A DNA stretch of 64,000 nt from Luteimonas chenhongjianii (GCF_002327105.1 NZ_CP023406.1:1860001-1924000); one strand, 5' to 3'. Shown: positions 9,761-19,306, counted from the first letter of the stretch. Made by a program: numbers and translations. The notes: a model not told the origin generated them from the sequence alone.

Positions 9761-9947
9761 CGGGCTCCCCGGTTGGTCGATGGTGTCGCGACTGGCCACC
9801 AGACGTTCCGTCGCCCCCCGCGGCCATGCGGAATCGCCGTACCATGCCAAACGCGGACGCCCGGCACAAGCAACACCGCAACGGCTTGTGCCACTTCGCG
9901 CGAACCCCGATCCTGCGCGACCGGTCACGCCGCGTCGCAACAAATCC

Positions 9948-10529
9948 ATGCCCGATACCAGCGCTTCCATGGCCGATCCCGTCGCGTCGCTCGCACGCGC
10001 CTTCACCCGGTTCGGCCAGGCCCATCCTGCACAGTCGCAGGTCGCCACGGAGTTCGTGGCCGTGCTCGGCGATGCGCAGGATCCCTTCGTCCGCACACGG
10101 CTTGCCGGTCATTTCACAGCGTCGGCACTGGTGGTCAGCCGCGATGGCGCACGCACCCTGCTGACCCACCATCGCAAGCTCGGCCTGTGGCTGCAGCCGG
10201 GCGGACACGCGGACGGCGACCGCGATCTGGCGCGCGTGGCGCTGCGCGAGACCGAGGAGGAAACCGGACTGCGTGACGTCGCGGTGCTGCCGGAGATCTT
10301 CGATCTCGACCGCCACTGGATTCCCGTGCACAGGGACGTCCCCGGGCACTGGCACTACGACGTGCGCTACGTCGTGCGCGCGGGCACGGACGAGACGTTC
10401 GCCATCAGCGAGGAGTCGCTGGCACTGGCATGGGTGCCCATCCTCGAGGTGGCACTGGGGAACGGCTATGACGCTTCCCTGCAGCGCATGGCGCAACGCT
10501 GGCGCGAAAGGGCCGCGCGCCCGTCATGA
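9948..10529 (+). CDS. Nudix hydrolase
   Basis: A 193-residue Nudix-fold hydrolase that should cleave a nucleoside-diphosphate-linked compound with Mg2+. The 23-residue Nudix box spans about residues 86-108, starting GGHADGD and ending RETEEETGL, so the REUxEExGU catalytic helix is intact. The preceding strand HFTASALVV and LGLWLQPGGH are typical. An N-terminal helical segment of about 45 residues precedes the fold. The substrate cannot be predicted. The ATG at 9948 is chosen; an in-frame ATG at 9969 is an alternative. It is divergent from the cationic permease gene, about 190 bases away. Confidence 0.85.
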   Translation: MPDTSASMADPVASLARAFTRFGQAHPAQSQVATEFVAVLGDAQDPFVRTRLAGHFTASALVVSRDGARTLLTHHRKLGLWLQPGGHADGDRDLARVALRETEEETGLRDVAVLPEIFDLDRHWIPVHRDVPGHWHYDVRYVVRAGTDETFAISEESLALAWVPILEVALGNGYDASLQRMAQRWRERAARPS

Positions 10530-10650
10530 GCCGATAGGCGTCCGTGTCGCAAGCGCTGCCGACGGTCGCTCGCGCAGACAACGGGCAACGGGATCTCGGC
10601 GATTCGCCGGTCCGATGCGCCAGGCCCGCAAAGCGGACATCATGCGAGCC

Positions 10651-11088
10651 ATGACCACAGCTCCCGATTCCAGCGCCCTGCAGATCGGCGGCGTACTCGA
10701 AACCGCCCTGTACGTGGACGACATGCCACGGGCGGTGGCCTTCTTCTCGAACGTGCTGGGCCTGCGCACGCTGATGCAGGGCGATCGCCTGACCGCCTTC
10801 GATGCCGGTGGCCAAAGTGTGCTGCTGGTGTTCGCGCGCGGCGCCTCGCAGGCCGATACCACCAGCGAGCGCGGCACCGTGCCGGGCCACGACGGGTGCG
10901 GGCCCCTGCACATGGCCCTGCGCATCAGCGCCGATGCCTATGACGGCTGGAAGGCAAGGCTCGCGGCGCATGGCGTGCCGATGCGCGGCGAGATGTCGTG
11001 GCCGGCCGGCGGACGCAGTCTGTACTTCGAGGATCCCGACGGGCACGTGCTCGAGTTCGCCACGCCCGGCCTGTGGGCGAACTACTGA
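10651..11088 (+). CDS. VOC-superfamily (glyoxalase/bleomycin-resistance fold) protein
   Basis: A 145-residue protein made of two beta-alpha-beta-beta-beta modules. The first starts ETALYVDDMPRAVAFFSNVLGL, the standard entry of vicinal-oxygen-chelate proteins; the second contains PLHMALRIS and ends RSLYFEDPDGHVLEFATPG, with the EDPDGHxxEF signature. Potential metal ligands are the His in LHMAL and the Glu in LEFA. The family includes dioxygenases, lyases and thiol transferases, so no specific reaction is assigned. An alternative start is the ATG at 10642. It lies 22 bases from the convergent serA gene. Confidence 0.82.
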   Translation: MTTAPDSSALQIGGVLETALYVDDMPRAVAFFSNVLGLRTLMQGDRLTAFDAGGQSVLLVFARGASQADTTSERGTVPGHDGCGPLHMALRISADAYDGWKARLAAHGVPMRGEMSWPAGGRSLYFEDPDGHVLEFATPGLWANY

Positions 11089-11110
11089 GGCCGGGCGGGG
11101 CGCCGGTGCT

Positions 11111-12343
11111 TCAATACAGGACGCGCGTGCGCAGGGTGCCCTCGATCTTCGACAGCTCGCTGCGCAGGTGCGTCGCCTGGTCGCCGCTGGCGGAAACGTC
11201 GATGACCACATAGCCGACGTTGGCGGTGGTGCGCAGGTACTGGCCGTCGATGTTCACCGCCTCGCGCGAGAACACTTCGTTGATCTTCGACAGCACGCCG
11301 GGCACGTTGCGGTGCAGGTGCAGCAGTCGGTGGCTGCCGCTGTGCTCGGGAAGGGTGACCTCGGGGAAGTTGACCGCAGACAGCGTGCTGCCGTTGTCGC
11401 TGTAGCGCACGAGCTTGGCCGCGACTTCGATGCCGATGTTGTCCTGCGCCTCCAGCGTGCTGCCGCCGACATGCGGGGTCAGCAGCACGTTGTCGTGACC
11501 GAGCAGCGGCGACTCGAACGCATCCTCGTTGCCCTGCGGTTCGACAGGGAACACGTCCACCGCGGCGCCGCCGATGTGGCCGCTGCGCAACGCGGCGGCG
11601 AGGGCGTCGATGTCGACCACGGTGCCGCGTGAGGCGTTGATCAGGTGCGCACCCGGGCGCATCGCGGCCAGTTCCGCTTCGCCGAACATCAGTTTCGTCG
11701 CCGGGGTTTCCGGCACGTGCAGCGTGACCACGTCGCTGCGTGCGAGCAGGTCGTCGAGGCTGGCCGCGCTGCGCGCATTGCCCAGCGAGAGTTTGGTTTC
11801 GATGTCGTGGAACAGCACCTGCATCCCCAGCGACTCGGCCAGCACGCCGACCTGGGTGCCGATATGACCGTAGCCGACAATGCCCAGCGTCTTGCCACGC
11901 GCCTCGTGGCTGCCGAGCGCGGACTTGCTCCAGCCGCCGCGGTGGCACTGGGCGTTCTTCTGCGGGATGCCCCGCAGCAGCATGACCGCCTCGGCGACCA
12001 CCAGCTCGGCCACGGAGCGGGTATTTGAATAGGGCGCGTTGAACACCGGGATGCCGGCACGCTCCGCCGCTTCCAGGTCGACCTGGTTGGTGCCGATGCA
12101 GAAGCAGCCGATCGCCATCAGCCTGCGTGCATCCGCCAGCACCTCCGCGCTGAGCTGCGTGCGCGAGCGGATGCCGACGATGTGCGCGTCGGCGATCTTC
12201 GCGCGCAGTTGGTCGTCCGGCAGGGCCTTGGGGTGCATTTCGATCTGGGTGTAACCGGCCGCCCGGAAGGTGTCGACGGCGCTCTGGCTGATGCCTTCGA
12301 GCAGCAGGACGCGAATGTCCTGCAGGGGGAACGAGGTCTTCAT
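11111..12343 (-). CDS. serA: D-3-phosphoglycerate dehydrogenase
   Basis: A 410-residue enzyme that oxidises 3-phosphoglycerate to 3-phosphohydroxypyruvate, the first step of serine synthesis. In this subtype it can also reduce 2-oxoglutarate to D-2-hydroxyglutarate while recycling NADH. The Rossmann motif GIVGYGHIGTQVG lies at about residues 154-166; catalytic Arg is in NASRGT and His in LLTPHVGGST. A C-terminal ACT domain (about 335-410, HRNVPGVLSKINEVF) predicts feedback control by serine, and the length matches the E. coli-type short enzyme. The start at 12343 (MKTSFPLQ) is chosen by similarity; the upstream extension is compositionally unlike the family. It diverges from a D-2-hydroxyglutarate dehydrogenase gene. 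Confidence 0.95.
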   Translation of the reverse strand: MKTSFPLQDIRVLLLEGISQSAVDTFRAAGYTQIEMHPKALPDDQLRAKIADAHIVGIRSRTQLSAEVLADARRLMAIGCFCIGTNQVDLEAAERAGIPVFNAPYSNTRSVAELVVAEAVMLLRGIPQKNAQCHRGGWSKSALGSHEARGKTLGIVGYGHIGTQVGVLAESLGMQVLFHDIETKLSLGNARSAASLDDLLARSDVVTLHVPETPATKLMFGEAELAAMRPGAHLINASRGTVVDIDALAAALRSGHIGGAAVDVFPVEPQGNEDAFESPLLGHDNVLLTPHVGGSTLEAQDNIGIEVAAKLVRYSDNGSTLSAVNFPEVTLPEHSGSHRLLHLHRNVPGVLSKINEVFSREAVNIDGQYLRTTANVGYVVIDVSASGDQATHLRSELSKIEGTLRTRVLY

Positions 12344-12478
12344 GGATGAATCCGCAGCGTAAGCGTAGGGGAGTGCGCACTGCATGGTGCCAGAGTCGCC
12401 CGCGCACGCGCAGCCGTGCTGGACGCATCCGGAGCGCGCTCGTACGCTGGCCCTCCCGCTTTACCGGCCGCGTGTCCG

Positions 12479-13864
12479 ATGTCCGACCCCCGAATCTCCG
12501 CCCTGCAGGCGGAAGTCCCCTCGCTGCGCCTGCTGACCGATCCCGCCGACCTCGCGCATTACGGGGTCGACTGGACCCGACGCTGGACGCCGGCGCCGAT
12601 GGCGGTCGCACTGCCGGCGACGATCGAAGAAGTGCAGGCGACGATGCGCTGGGCGAATGCCGCAGGCGTCGCCGTCGTGCCCTCGGGCGGGCGCACCGGC
12701 CTGTCGGGCGGCGCGGTCGCGGCCAACGGCGAACTGGTCCTGAGCCTGCAGCGCATGAACCGGGTGGTGGGCTTCGAGCCGGCCGATCGCCTGCTCACCG
12801 TCGAGGCCGGCATCGCCCTCGAAGCGGTGCAGGAGGAGGCGCGGTCGCACGGCCTGCAGTATCCGGTGGATTTCGCCTCGCGCGGCTCGTGTTCGATCGG
12901 CGGCAATATCGCCACCAACGCCGGCGGTATCCGCGTGGTGCGCTACGGCAACACCCGCGAGTGGGTGGCCGGCATCCGGCTGGTCACCGCGACCGGCGAA
13001 CTGCTCGACCTCAACCGCGGGCTGGTCAAGAACTCCAGCGGCTACGACCTGCGCCATCTCGCGGTGGCGTCGGAAGGCACGCTCGGCATCATCGTCGAGG
13101 CGACGCTGAGGCTGACCGACCCGCCGCCGGACACACGGGTGATGCTGCTGGCGCTGCCCTCGTTCGAAGTGCTGATGGAGGTATTCCAGGCCCTGCGTGC
13201 GCGGCTGCCGCTCGAGGCCTTCGAATTCTTCACCGACCGCGCGCTGCACCACGTGGTGGCGCACGGCGCGCAGGCGCCGTTCGACGCCGCGTATCCGTAC
13301 TACGTCGTCGCCGAGTTCGCCTGCGAGGGCGAGGCGGGCGAAGTGCAGGTGTTGTCGGCGTTCGAGTACTGCATGGAGCAGGGCTGGGTCGAGGACGGCG
13401 TGATCAGTCACGGCGATACGCAGGCCGCGGCGCTGTGGCGGCTGCGCGAGGGCATCACCGAGAGCCTCGCGCCACACCTGCCGTACAAGAACGACGTATC
13501 GGTGCGCGTTTCGGCGATGCCGGGCTTCCTGGCGCGCACCCAGGCCCTGCTTGCGTCGGAGTATCCGCAGTTCGAGGTGGTCTGGTTCGGGCATATCGGC
13601 GACGGCAACCTGCACATCAACGTGCTCAAGCCGGCGGACATGGCCAACGCCGACTTCGTCGTCGAATGCGAGCGTGTGACCAGACTGCTGGCGGAAACAC
13701 TGGCCGAGTACGGCGGCAGCATTTCGGCCGAACACGGCATCGGTCTGGTCAAGAAGGCCTATCTGGGGTCGACCCGCAGCGCGGCGGAGATCGCGGTGAT
13801 GCGTGGCATCCGGCGTGCGCTCGATCCTGCCGGCATCCTCAACCCGGGCAAACTGTTCGACTGA
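12479..13864 (+). CDS. FAD-binding D-2-hydroxyglutarate dehydrogenase
   Basis: A 461-residue flavoprotein of the vanillyl-alcohol oxidase/GlcD fold. The N-terminal FAD_binding_4 domain contains PSGGRTGLSGGAV and GNIATNAGGIR, both FAD-contacting. The C-terminal FAD-oxidase C domain contains WFGHIGDGNLHIN, whose histidines bind the active-site metal, and SAEHGIGLVK. These features fit D-2-hydroxyglutarate or D-lactate dehydrogenase. The divergent serA favours D-2-hydroxyglutarate: in Pseudomonas the paired enzymes return the 2-hydroxyglutarate made by SerA to 2-oxoglutarate, driving serine synthesis. The intergenic region of about 135 bases must hold both promoters. Confidence 0.85.
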   Translation: MSDPRISALQAEVPSLRLLTDPADLAHYGVDWTRRWTPAPMAVALPATIEEVQATMRWANAAGVAVVPSGGRTGLSGGAVAANGELVLSLQRMNRVVGFEPADRLLTVEAGIALEAVQEEARSHGLQYPVDFASRGSCSIGGNIATNAGGIRVVRYGNTREWVAGIRLVTATGELLDLNRGLVKNSSGYDLRHLAVASEGTLGIIVEATLRLTDPPPDTRVMLLALPSFEVLMEVFQALRARLPLEAFEFFTDRALHHVVAHGAQAPFDAAYPYYVVAEFACEGEAGEVQVLSAFEYCMEQGWVEDGVISHGDTQAAALWRLREGITESLAPHLPYKNDVSVRVSAMPGFLARTQALLASEYPQFEVVWFGHIGDGNLHINVLKPADMANADFVVECERVTRLLAETLAEYGGSISAEHGIGLVKKAYLGSTRSAAEIAVMRGIRRALDPAGILNPGKLFD

Positions 13865-13929
13865 AGGTCCGGTCGCCTGCGCACCGGCGAAGTTGCAGTG
13901 GCGCCCCTCCACCGTTTCCGGAGTCTCCC

Positions 13930-14229
13930 ATGAAGGTCCGTTCCGCATTCCTGCTGCTGGCCGCCCTGTCCGCGCCGGCCTTCGCCGGCAGTTTCGCCGG
14001 CACAAGTGCGGGCGCGACCTCGGGCGGCGCCTCGGCCTCGTCGGGCAGCACGTCCGGCAACGACAAGGTGGTGCTGCAGGCGCGAGAAGACGCCGCAGGA
14101 TTCGTCGCCAGCGAGGGACGCATCCGTGGCGCGCGTCTGGAAGCCGCGCTGCGGCACCTGCGCGAGACCCGGCCGCTCGCGCGTGAGGCGTCCGATCTCG
14201 AACTCGCGCAGGCCATCCTCGCCCGCTGA
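13930..14229 (+). CDS. DUF2388 small exported protein
   Basis: A 99-residue protein with a clear signal peptide (KVRSAFLLLAALSAPAFA, cleavage near residue 19). A short Ser/Gly/Thr-rich linker follows, then a conserved alpha-helical domain containing GNDKVVLQAREDAAGF, IRGARLEAALRHLR and ELAQAILA. This arrangement is the DUF2388 pattern known from pseudomonads and xanthomonads; no function is established. It ends 12 bases before the DUF4105 gene and the two are probably co-transcribed, a pairing that suggests a shared envelope role. Confidence 0.8.
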   Translation: MKVRSAFLLLAALSAPAFAGSFAGTSAGATSGGASASSGSTSGNDKVVLQAREDAAGFVASEGRIRGARLEAALRHLRETRPLAREASDLELAQAILAR

Positions 14230-14241
14230 TCAGGCCGGCCG

Positions 14242-16038
14242 ATGCTGACGCGGGCCGCCATCGTCCTGACCGCGGCCCTGCTGGCGCCGGCGGCATCGGC
14301 CGCCGGCTGGGCGGTCGCGCAGCAGGTGACAGGTGAGCCGTTGCGTCCTGCGGAAGCCATCCAGGCCGACCTCGCACTGACCGCTGCGTTGTCGCGTCTG
14401 CCGCCCGCCTGGCGCGACGCACCGGGTCTCGATGTTGTCGTCGACTGGCGCGACGACCTGCCCGGCGCTGTCCACGGTCGCGCATTCGGTGCGCATCTGC
14501 GGATGCGTCGCTCGCTGCTCGCCGATGCGGACGATGCACAGGCACTGCAGCGCGCCCTGCTGCACGAGCTCGCCCATCGCTACGACCACTCGACACATGG
14601 CGGCCTGTCGCGCGATCCACGGCTGCTCGATCTCGCCGGCTGGCCGCAGCGGCCTCTGCGCCTGGGTCTGCGCGTGCGCGACAACGCCATGCGCGATCGC
14701 AGCCCCGATGCCTACGAGCGCACCGCACCGGCCGAGTTCGTCGCCGTCAACCTGGAGTACTTCCTGCTCGACGCCGAATACGCCTGCCGCCGTCCGGCGC
14801 TGCACGCCTACTTCGCCGCGCACTTCGGCTGGGCACCGCCGCAGGCCGCCTGCGCGCCGGAACTGGCCTTCGTCGAGGCCCAGCCCGAGGCGGATGCCGC
14901 GCCATTGCTCATGCTCGATCCCGCGCAGGTCCATGCCGTCGACTACCTGCTGGCCGAAGGCAACGCGCAACCGATGAGCCGCTGGGGCCACAGCATGCTG
15001 CGGCTGGTGATCTGCGCGCCGGGCCGCGCTCCCGGGCCCGATTGCCGGCTCGATCTTGCCCATCACCGTGTGCTGTCGTTCCGCGCCTTCGTCGACGACG
15101 TGCAGATCTCCAGCCTGCGTGGCCTGACCGGGCGCTACCCGTCGCGGCTGTTCGTGCTTCCGCTCGACCAGGTCATCGAGGAGTACACGCGGGTGGAACT
15201 GCGCGGCCTGCAATCGGTGCCGCTGGGGTTGTCGCCGGGCGAGATCGCCACGCTGCTGACCCAGGCGGCCTCGCTGCACTGGAGCTACGACGGGCGTTAC
15301 TACTTCATCGGCAACAACTGCGCGGTGGAAACCTGGAAGCTGCTGCAGACGGGCGTGCCGCGGCTGGCCGATGCACGGCTGCGCAGCGTGACCCCGACCG
15401 GGCTGCTGCGCAGACTCGCGCGCAGCGGCGCTGCGGACCTGTCGGTGCTTGACCGCGAAGATGCGGTGCGGAAGGGATTCCGATTTCCGTCCGCCGATGC
15501 GGAGTATCAGGCCCTGTTCGATGTCGCCCGCGCCGCGCAACCGCTGCCGGTCACCCGGTATGCCGACTGGCTCGACCTCGCGCCGCAGGCGCGCGCGCCC
15601 TGGCTCGATGGCGCGCAGCTGCGCGACGGCGCGGCGCTGCTGGTGCTCGAACATGCTGCGCGGCGCCGGGAGATGTTGCGCCTGCGCGACGTACTCAAGC
15701 GCCAGCTGCTCGATCCGCGGCAGGCTGCAGTCGCCGCGCCTTCGCTCGCGACGCTGCGGGCAATGCTCGACGCCGGCGATCGTCTCAGCCGGCCCGCGCA
15801 ACTACTGGCGGACGGCTACGGGCTGCCGCAGCCCGATGAACGCTCGATGCTCCAGCACGACGTGGCCGCGCGCGCGCAGCGCCTGCACGGGCTGCGCGCG
15901 CAACTGGAGGACGAGGGGCGGATGGCGTTGACGCCGCAGGCGCAGGCGCGGATCGCGGCGCTCGAGCGGAACGTCGAGGTGCTGGGTGCGCGGTTGCGGA
16001 CGCTGCATCGCGAGGCGGGTGGGCTGGAACTGGATTGA
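14242..16038 (+). CDS. DUF4105 periplasmic protein with HExxH-like motif
   Basis: A 598-residue exported protein (signal peptide of about 20 residues). An N-terminal region contains HELAHRYDH (residues 108-116), resembling a zinc-protease HExxH motif, although the family is not proven to be a protease. The central DUF4105 domain (about 230-400) contains SRWGHSMLRLV and FIGNNCAVETW. Its conserved His and Cys resemble the NlpC/P60-like thiol hydrolase pattern proposed for DUF4105. The C-terminal 150 residues are helical and rich in Arg/Leu. It follows the DUF2388 gene by 12 bases. A peptidoglycan or lipoprotein-processing role is possible but unproven. Confidence 0.8.
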   Translation: MLTRAAIVLTAALLAPAASAAGWAVAQQVTGEPLRPAEAIQADLALTAALSRLPPAWRDAPGLDVVVDWRDDLPGAVHGRAFGAHLRMRRSLLADADDAQALQRALLHELAHRYDHSTHGGLSRDPRLLDLAGWPQRPLRLGLRVRDNAMRDRSPDAYERTAPAEFVAVNLEYFLLDAEYACRRPALHAYFAAHFGWAPPQAACAPELAFVEAQPEADAAPLLMLDPAQVHAVDYLLAEGNAQPMSRWGHSMLRLVICAPGRAPGPDCRLDLAHHRVLSFRAFVDDVQISSLRGLTGRYPSRLFVLPLDQVIEEYTRVELRGLQSVPLGLSPGEIATLLTQAASLHWSYDGRYYFIGNNCAVETWKLLQTGVPRLADARLRSVTPTGLLRRLARSGAADLSVLDREDAVRKGFRFPSADAEYQALFDVARAAQPLPVTRYADWLDLAPQARAPWLDGAQLRDGAALLVLEHAARRREMLRLRDVLKRQLLDPRQAAVAAPSLATLRAMLDAGDRLSRPAQLLADGYGLPQPDERSMLQHDVAARAQRLHGLRAQLEDEGRMALTPQAQARIAALERNVEVLGARLRTLHREAGGLELD

Positions 16039-16108
16039 GCGGCGTCACCTGCGCGCGCAGGACATGCGGGTGTCTGCAGCGTGTCCCGGCCCGCTGGCTG
16101 GCGTCGGC

Positions 16109-16138
16109 ACGACATCGGAACGCACGACATCGGAACGC
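16109..16138. repeat. 15-bp perfect tandem duplication
   Basis: ACGACATCGGAACGC occurs twice head to tail in the 260-base gap between the convergent DUF4105 and efpL genes. Nothing else gene-like is seen in the gap. Confidence 0.9.
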
Positions 16139-16298
16139 ATGCCGGGCGTTGCACGCACGGTGCGGTGGAGGTCAGAGCGAGCGGTGCTCGCGTTGCGCAT
16201 GGGTGCCAGCGCCCCAGACCCTGCCTCCCGGCGAAGACGGCCAGGGCATCGGAGCGTCGGAAGCTTGCGCGCTCCAGACGCTCGCCGATCCCCTTTGG

Positions 16299-16865
16299 TC
16301 AGTCCGCGCGGCCGCCGAATTCTCCGGTGATGGTGTTGACCCACACGCGCTCGCCGTTGGTGATGTATTCCGGCACCTGGATCTCGATGCCGGTGTTGAG
16401 CATCGCCGGCTTCGGGCGCTTGGTCGCGGTGCCGCCCTTGAGTTCGGGCGGGGTGTCGACGACTTCGAGCACCACGCTTTGCGGCAGCTGCAGGCCGACC
16501 GGGGCATCGTCGATGACCTGCACGAACAGGCCGGTCAGTCCCTCGGTGATGTAGCCGGCGCCGTCGCCGACGACATTGGCATCCAGCGTGTACTGGGTGA
16601 AATCCTCGTCGTCCATGAACACGAACGCGTCGCCGTCCTTGTACGAAAAGCTCGCCTGGCGCCGGGCGAGGTCGACCTCGCGCAGCTCGTCGTCGCCGTC
16701 GAAGCTGGCGTCGGTCTTGGTGCCGCCGGGCACGCTGTACATGGTGAAGCGGAAGCGCACGTTGCCGCCGCGGCCCTGCGGCGAGCTGCGCTCGATGTCG
16801 CGCACCTGGTACACGCCACCATTGTGTTCGACCACGTTTCCTTTCTTGACGTCGTAGGCTTTCAT
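16299..16865 (-). CDS. efpL: Elongation factor P-like protein EfpL (YeiP)
   Basis: A 188-residue three-domain translation factor of the YeiP/EfpL subfamily, which helps ribosomes through proline-containing and other stalling motifs. The KOW-like N-domain reads [20 protein letters not shown]. The tip loop contains SSPQGRGG, with an Arg at residue 32 in place of the modified Lys of EF-P, the known distinguishing mark of EfpL. The two OB domains follow, with YVP-type [10 protein letters not shown] and the C-terminal end TGEFGGRAD shared with YeiP. The ATG overlaps the stop of the upstream protease gene (ATGA), indicating translational coupling. Confidence 0.93.
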   Translation of the reverse strand: MKAYDVKKGNVVEHNGGVYQVRDIERSSPQGRGGNVRFRFTMYSVPGGTKTDASFDGDDELREVDLARRQASFSYKDGDAFVFMDDEDFTQYTLDANVVGDGAGYITEGLTGLFVQVIDDAPVGLQLPQSVVLEVVDTPPELKGGTATKRPKPAMLNTGIEIQVPEYITNGERVWVNTITGEFGGRAD

Positions 16866-17446
16866 CGTTGTCCGCTGCTGGATGGAGAACTGGTTGGGGA
16901 AGGCGACCCGGCGCCGCGGCCGGCATCGGGATTGCGCAGGTAGAGCCGCAGGTTCGGGTAGTCGATCACCGCCGCGCCGCGTACCAGCACGTCCGCGCCG
17001 ACCACGCCGTCGACGGCGGCCTCTCCACGCTGCGAGAACGCCGCATTGACGTGGTCGAGCGCGAGGAAGTGGGCGGTGAACGCGTCGTCGCGATAGGCAC
17101 CGATCCGCAGTCGGCTGCCGGGCAGGGCAGCGATCGCGAGCCCGCTGCCGCCGGCGCCCGTGGCGACGCCGCCCGCCACGACATCGCGTCCGTCGGCGAA
17201 GCGCGACTGCGCGGCACGGTCGATGACGGTGCGACCCGCGCCGGTGTCGACGATGAAGCGGCCGCGCACACCGTTGACGTGCAGCTCGATGGCGAGGTGC
17301 GCATCGCCATGTCGGGTCATCGGCACCGCCACATAGCCGCCGGCGCGGAGCGTGGCGTCGAGTCCGGCAGGCTGGGCGTGCGCAGCCAGCGCCAGGCAAG
17401 CCAACGCCGCGGCCAGCACAATGCGATGCAGGGTCCGTGTCGGCAC
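16862..17446 (-). CDS. Exported retropepsin-like aspartyl protease
   Basis: A 194-residue protein with a signal peptide ([16 protein letters not shown]) and one clan-AA aspartic protease domain. The active-site block is [13 protein letters not shown]; a glycine-rich flap-like segment ([13 protein letters not shown]) and GVVGADVL follow, as in TIGR02281-type single-domain bacterial proteases. Such enzymes act as homodimers, here in the periplasm; the substrate is unknown. It starts with GTG at 17446 after a TAAGG sequence formed by the stop of the SDR gene, and ends overlapping the efpL start (ATGA). The three genes look like one transcript. Confidence 0.8.
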   Translation of the reverse strand: MPTRTLHRIVLAAALACLALAAHAQPAGLDATLRAGGYVAVPMTRHGDAHLAIELHVNGVRGRFIVDTGAGRTVIDRAAQSRFADGRDVVAGGVATGAGGSGLAIAALPGSRLRIGAYRDDAFTAHFLALDHVNAAFSQRGEAAVDGVVGADVLVRGAAVIDYPNLRLYLRNPDAGRGAGSPSPTSSPSSSGQR

Positions 17447-17458
17447 GGCGCTGCGGCC

Positions 17459-18229
17459 TTACCTGGGGGCGAGGCGCACCGCGCCGTCGAGGCGGATGGT
17501 CTCGCCGTTGAGATAGCGGTTGCCCACGATGTAGGCGACCAGGTCGGCGAATTCCTCCGGACGCCCCAGGCGCGACGGGAAGGGGATCGAGGCCGACAGC
17601 GACTGCTGCACCTCGTCGGGCATGCCGTCGACCATCGGCGTCCAGAAGATGCCCGGCGCGATGGTATTGACGCGGATGCCGAAGCGCGAGAGCTCGCGGG
17701 CCATCGGCAGGGTCATCGCGACCACGCCGCCCTTGGAGGCCGAATACGCGGCCTGGCCGATCTGGCCCTCGTAGGCGGCGACCGAGGCGGTATTGACGAT
17801 CACGCCGCGTTCGCCGTCCTCGCCCGGCTCGTTGCGCTGCATGACCGCCGCTGCGGCCTTGGCGACGTTGAAGCTGCCGACCAGATTGACCATGACCGTG
17901 GTGCTGAACGTCGACAGCGGCATCGGCGCCTCGCGACCGAGCACGCGGCCGGCGCCGAGGATGCCGGCGCAGTTGATCGCGACATTGAGTCCGCCGAGGA
18001 ACGCGCGCGCCGCATCGACGTTGGCGACCACGCCGGCCTCGTCGGTGACATCGGTGCGCAGGTAACGGGCATTGGCTTGGCCGAGCGCGGCGACGGCGTC
18101 GGCGCCCTTGTCGTCGTTGACGTCGAACAGCACGACCTTGCCGCCGCCCGCCACCAGGTGATGGGCCACGGCGAGGCCAAGGCCGGACACACCGCCGGTC
18201 ACGATGGCGCGGACGGAATCGGGTGTCAT
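17459..18229 (-). CDS. SDR-family 3-hydroxyacyl-CoA dehydrogenase (type II, HSD10-like)
   Basis: A 256-residue short-chain dehydrogenase. The cofactor motif is [12 protein letters not shown] near the N-terminus; the catalytic triad is the Ser in [10 protein letters not shown] and YSASKGG (YxxxK). [13 protein letters not shown] and [15 protein letters not shown] are close to the mammalian HSD10/bacterial 3-hydroxy-2-methylbutyryl-CoA dehydrogenase pattern used in isoleucine and fatty-acid breakdown. Its position upstream of the efpL pair and next to leucine-catabolism genes agrees with a branched-chain acyl-CoA role, but the exact substrate is inferred. Confidence 0.8.
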   Translation of the reverse strand: MTPDSVRAIVTGGVSGLGLAVAHHLVAGGGKVVLFDVNDDKGADAVAALGQANARYLRTDVTDEAGVVANVDAARAFLGGLNVAINCAGILGAGRVLGREAPMPLSTFSTTVMVNLVGSFNVAKAAAAVMQRNEPGEDGERGVIVNTASVAAYEGQIGQAAYSASKGGVVAMTLPMARELSRFGIRVNTIAPGIFWTPMVDGMPDEVQQSLSASIPFPSRLGRPEEFADLVAYIVGNRYLNGETIRLDGAVRLAPR

Positions 18230-18403
18230 GAGCGGATCCTCGCAGGCAAAGCGCGCAGTTTAACCGGCCCTCGTGTGCCCGGTACGGCGTCGCCGATCGG
18301 TCTGCGCGCCCGCAGCGCACCCGCAACCGTCAGCCGCGCCTGCGCGGGCGTGTGGACGACGACGAGGGCCGCGGCACGGAGGACGCAGCGCCTGCTTCCA
18401 GAC

Positions 18404-19306
18404 TCATCCCCGCGCGGCGAGTGCCTGCCCGACCTTGCTGCCCGACGCGCGACCGAGCTTGGAGGCGAGCCAGTTGCCGGTTTCGGCGAGCCTGTCGAGA
18501 TCGATGCCGGTACGCACGCCCATTCCGTGCAGCATGTAGACCACGTCCTCGCTGGCGACGTTGCCGCTGGCGCCCTTCGCGTACGGGCAGCCGCCGGCGC
18601 CGGAGACCGCGGAATCGATCACTGCGACGCCTTCCTCGAGGCACGCCAGCACGTTGGCCAGCGCCTGGCCCCAGGTGTCGTGGAAATGCACCGCGAGCGC
18701 CGGCATCGGCACCTCGGCGGCGACGGCGCGCAGCATCGCGCGCGCTGCCGCAGGCGTGCCCACGCCGATCGTGTCGCCGAGCGAGATCTCGTAGCAGCCC
18801 ATCTCGTGCAGCGCACGCGCGACCCGGACCACGTCGGCCACCGGCACCGCGCCCTGGTAGGGACAGCCCAGCACGGTGGAGACGTAGCCACGCACCCGCA
18901 CGCCATCGGCGCGTGCGCGGTCCAGCACGGGAGTGAAGCGCTGCAGCGACTCGGCGATCGATGCGTTGATGTTGGTCCGGTTGAAGGCTTCCGAGGCCGC
19001 GGTGAACACCGCGATCTCCGCGACCCCGGCTGCGCGCGCCCGGTCATACCCGGTTTCGTTGGGCACCAGGACCGGATAGGCGATGCCGGGGCGCCGCTCG
19101 ATACCGGCATAGACCTCGGCGGCATCGGCCAGCTGCGGGACCCACTTCGGGCTGACGAAACTGGTCGCCTCGATGCTGCGCAGGCCGGTCGCCGACAACC
19201 GGTCGATCAGTTCGATCTTGTCGGCGGTCGAGACGAGGGTCTTCTCGTTCTGCAGGCCGTCGCGCGGTCCGACCTCGACGATGCGCACGTCCACCGGCAG
19301 GCTCAT
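18404..19306 (-). CDS. mvaB: Hydroxymethylglutaryl-CoA lyase
   Basis: A 300-residue TIM-barrel lyase that splits 3-hydroxy-3-methylglutaryl-CoA into acetyl-CoA and acetoacetate, the last step of leucine degradation. VRIVEVGPRDGLQNE carries the catalytic Arg and metal-binding Asp. HFHDTWGQALANVL carries two metal-binding His residues. SGAGGCPYAKGASGN is the family signature with the catalytic Cys on the flexible loop. Its ATG overlaps the stop of the methylcrotonyl-CoA carboxylase alpha gene (ATGA), so it belongs to the liu operon (liuE in Pseudomonas). Confidence 0.95.
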   Translation of the reverse strand: MSLPVDVRIVEVGPRDGLQNEKTLVSTADKIELIDRLSATGLRSIEATSFVSPKWVPQLADAAEVYAGIERRPGIAYPVLVPNETGYDRARAAGVAEIAVFTAASEAFNRTNINASIAESLQRFTPVLDRARADGVRVRGYVSTVLGCPYQGAVPVADVVRVARALHEMGCYEISLGDTIGVGTPAAARAMLRAVAAEVPMPALAVHFHDTWGQALANVLACLEEGVAVIDSAVSGAGGCPYAKGASGNVASEDVVYMLHGMGVRTGIDLDRLAETGNWLASKLGRASGSKVGQALAARG

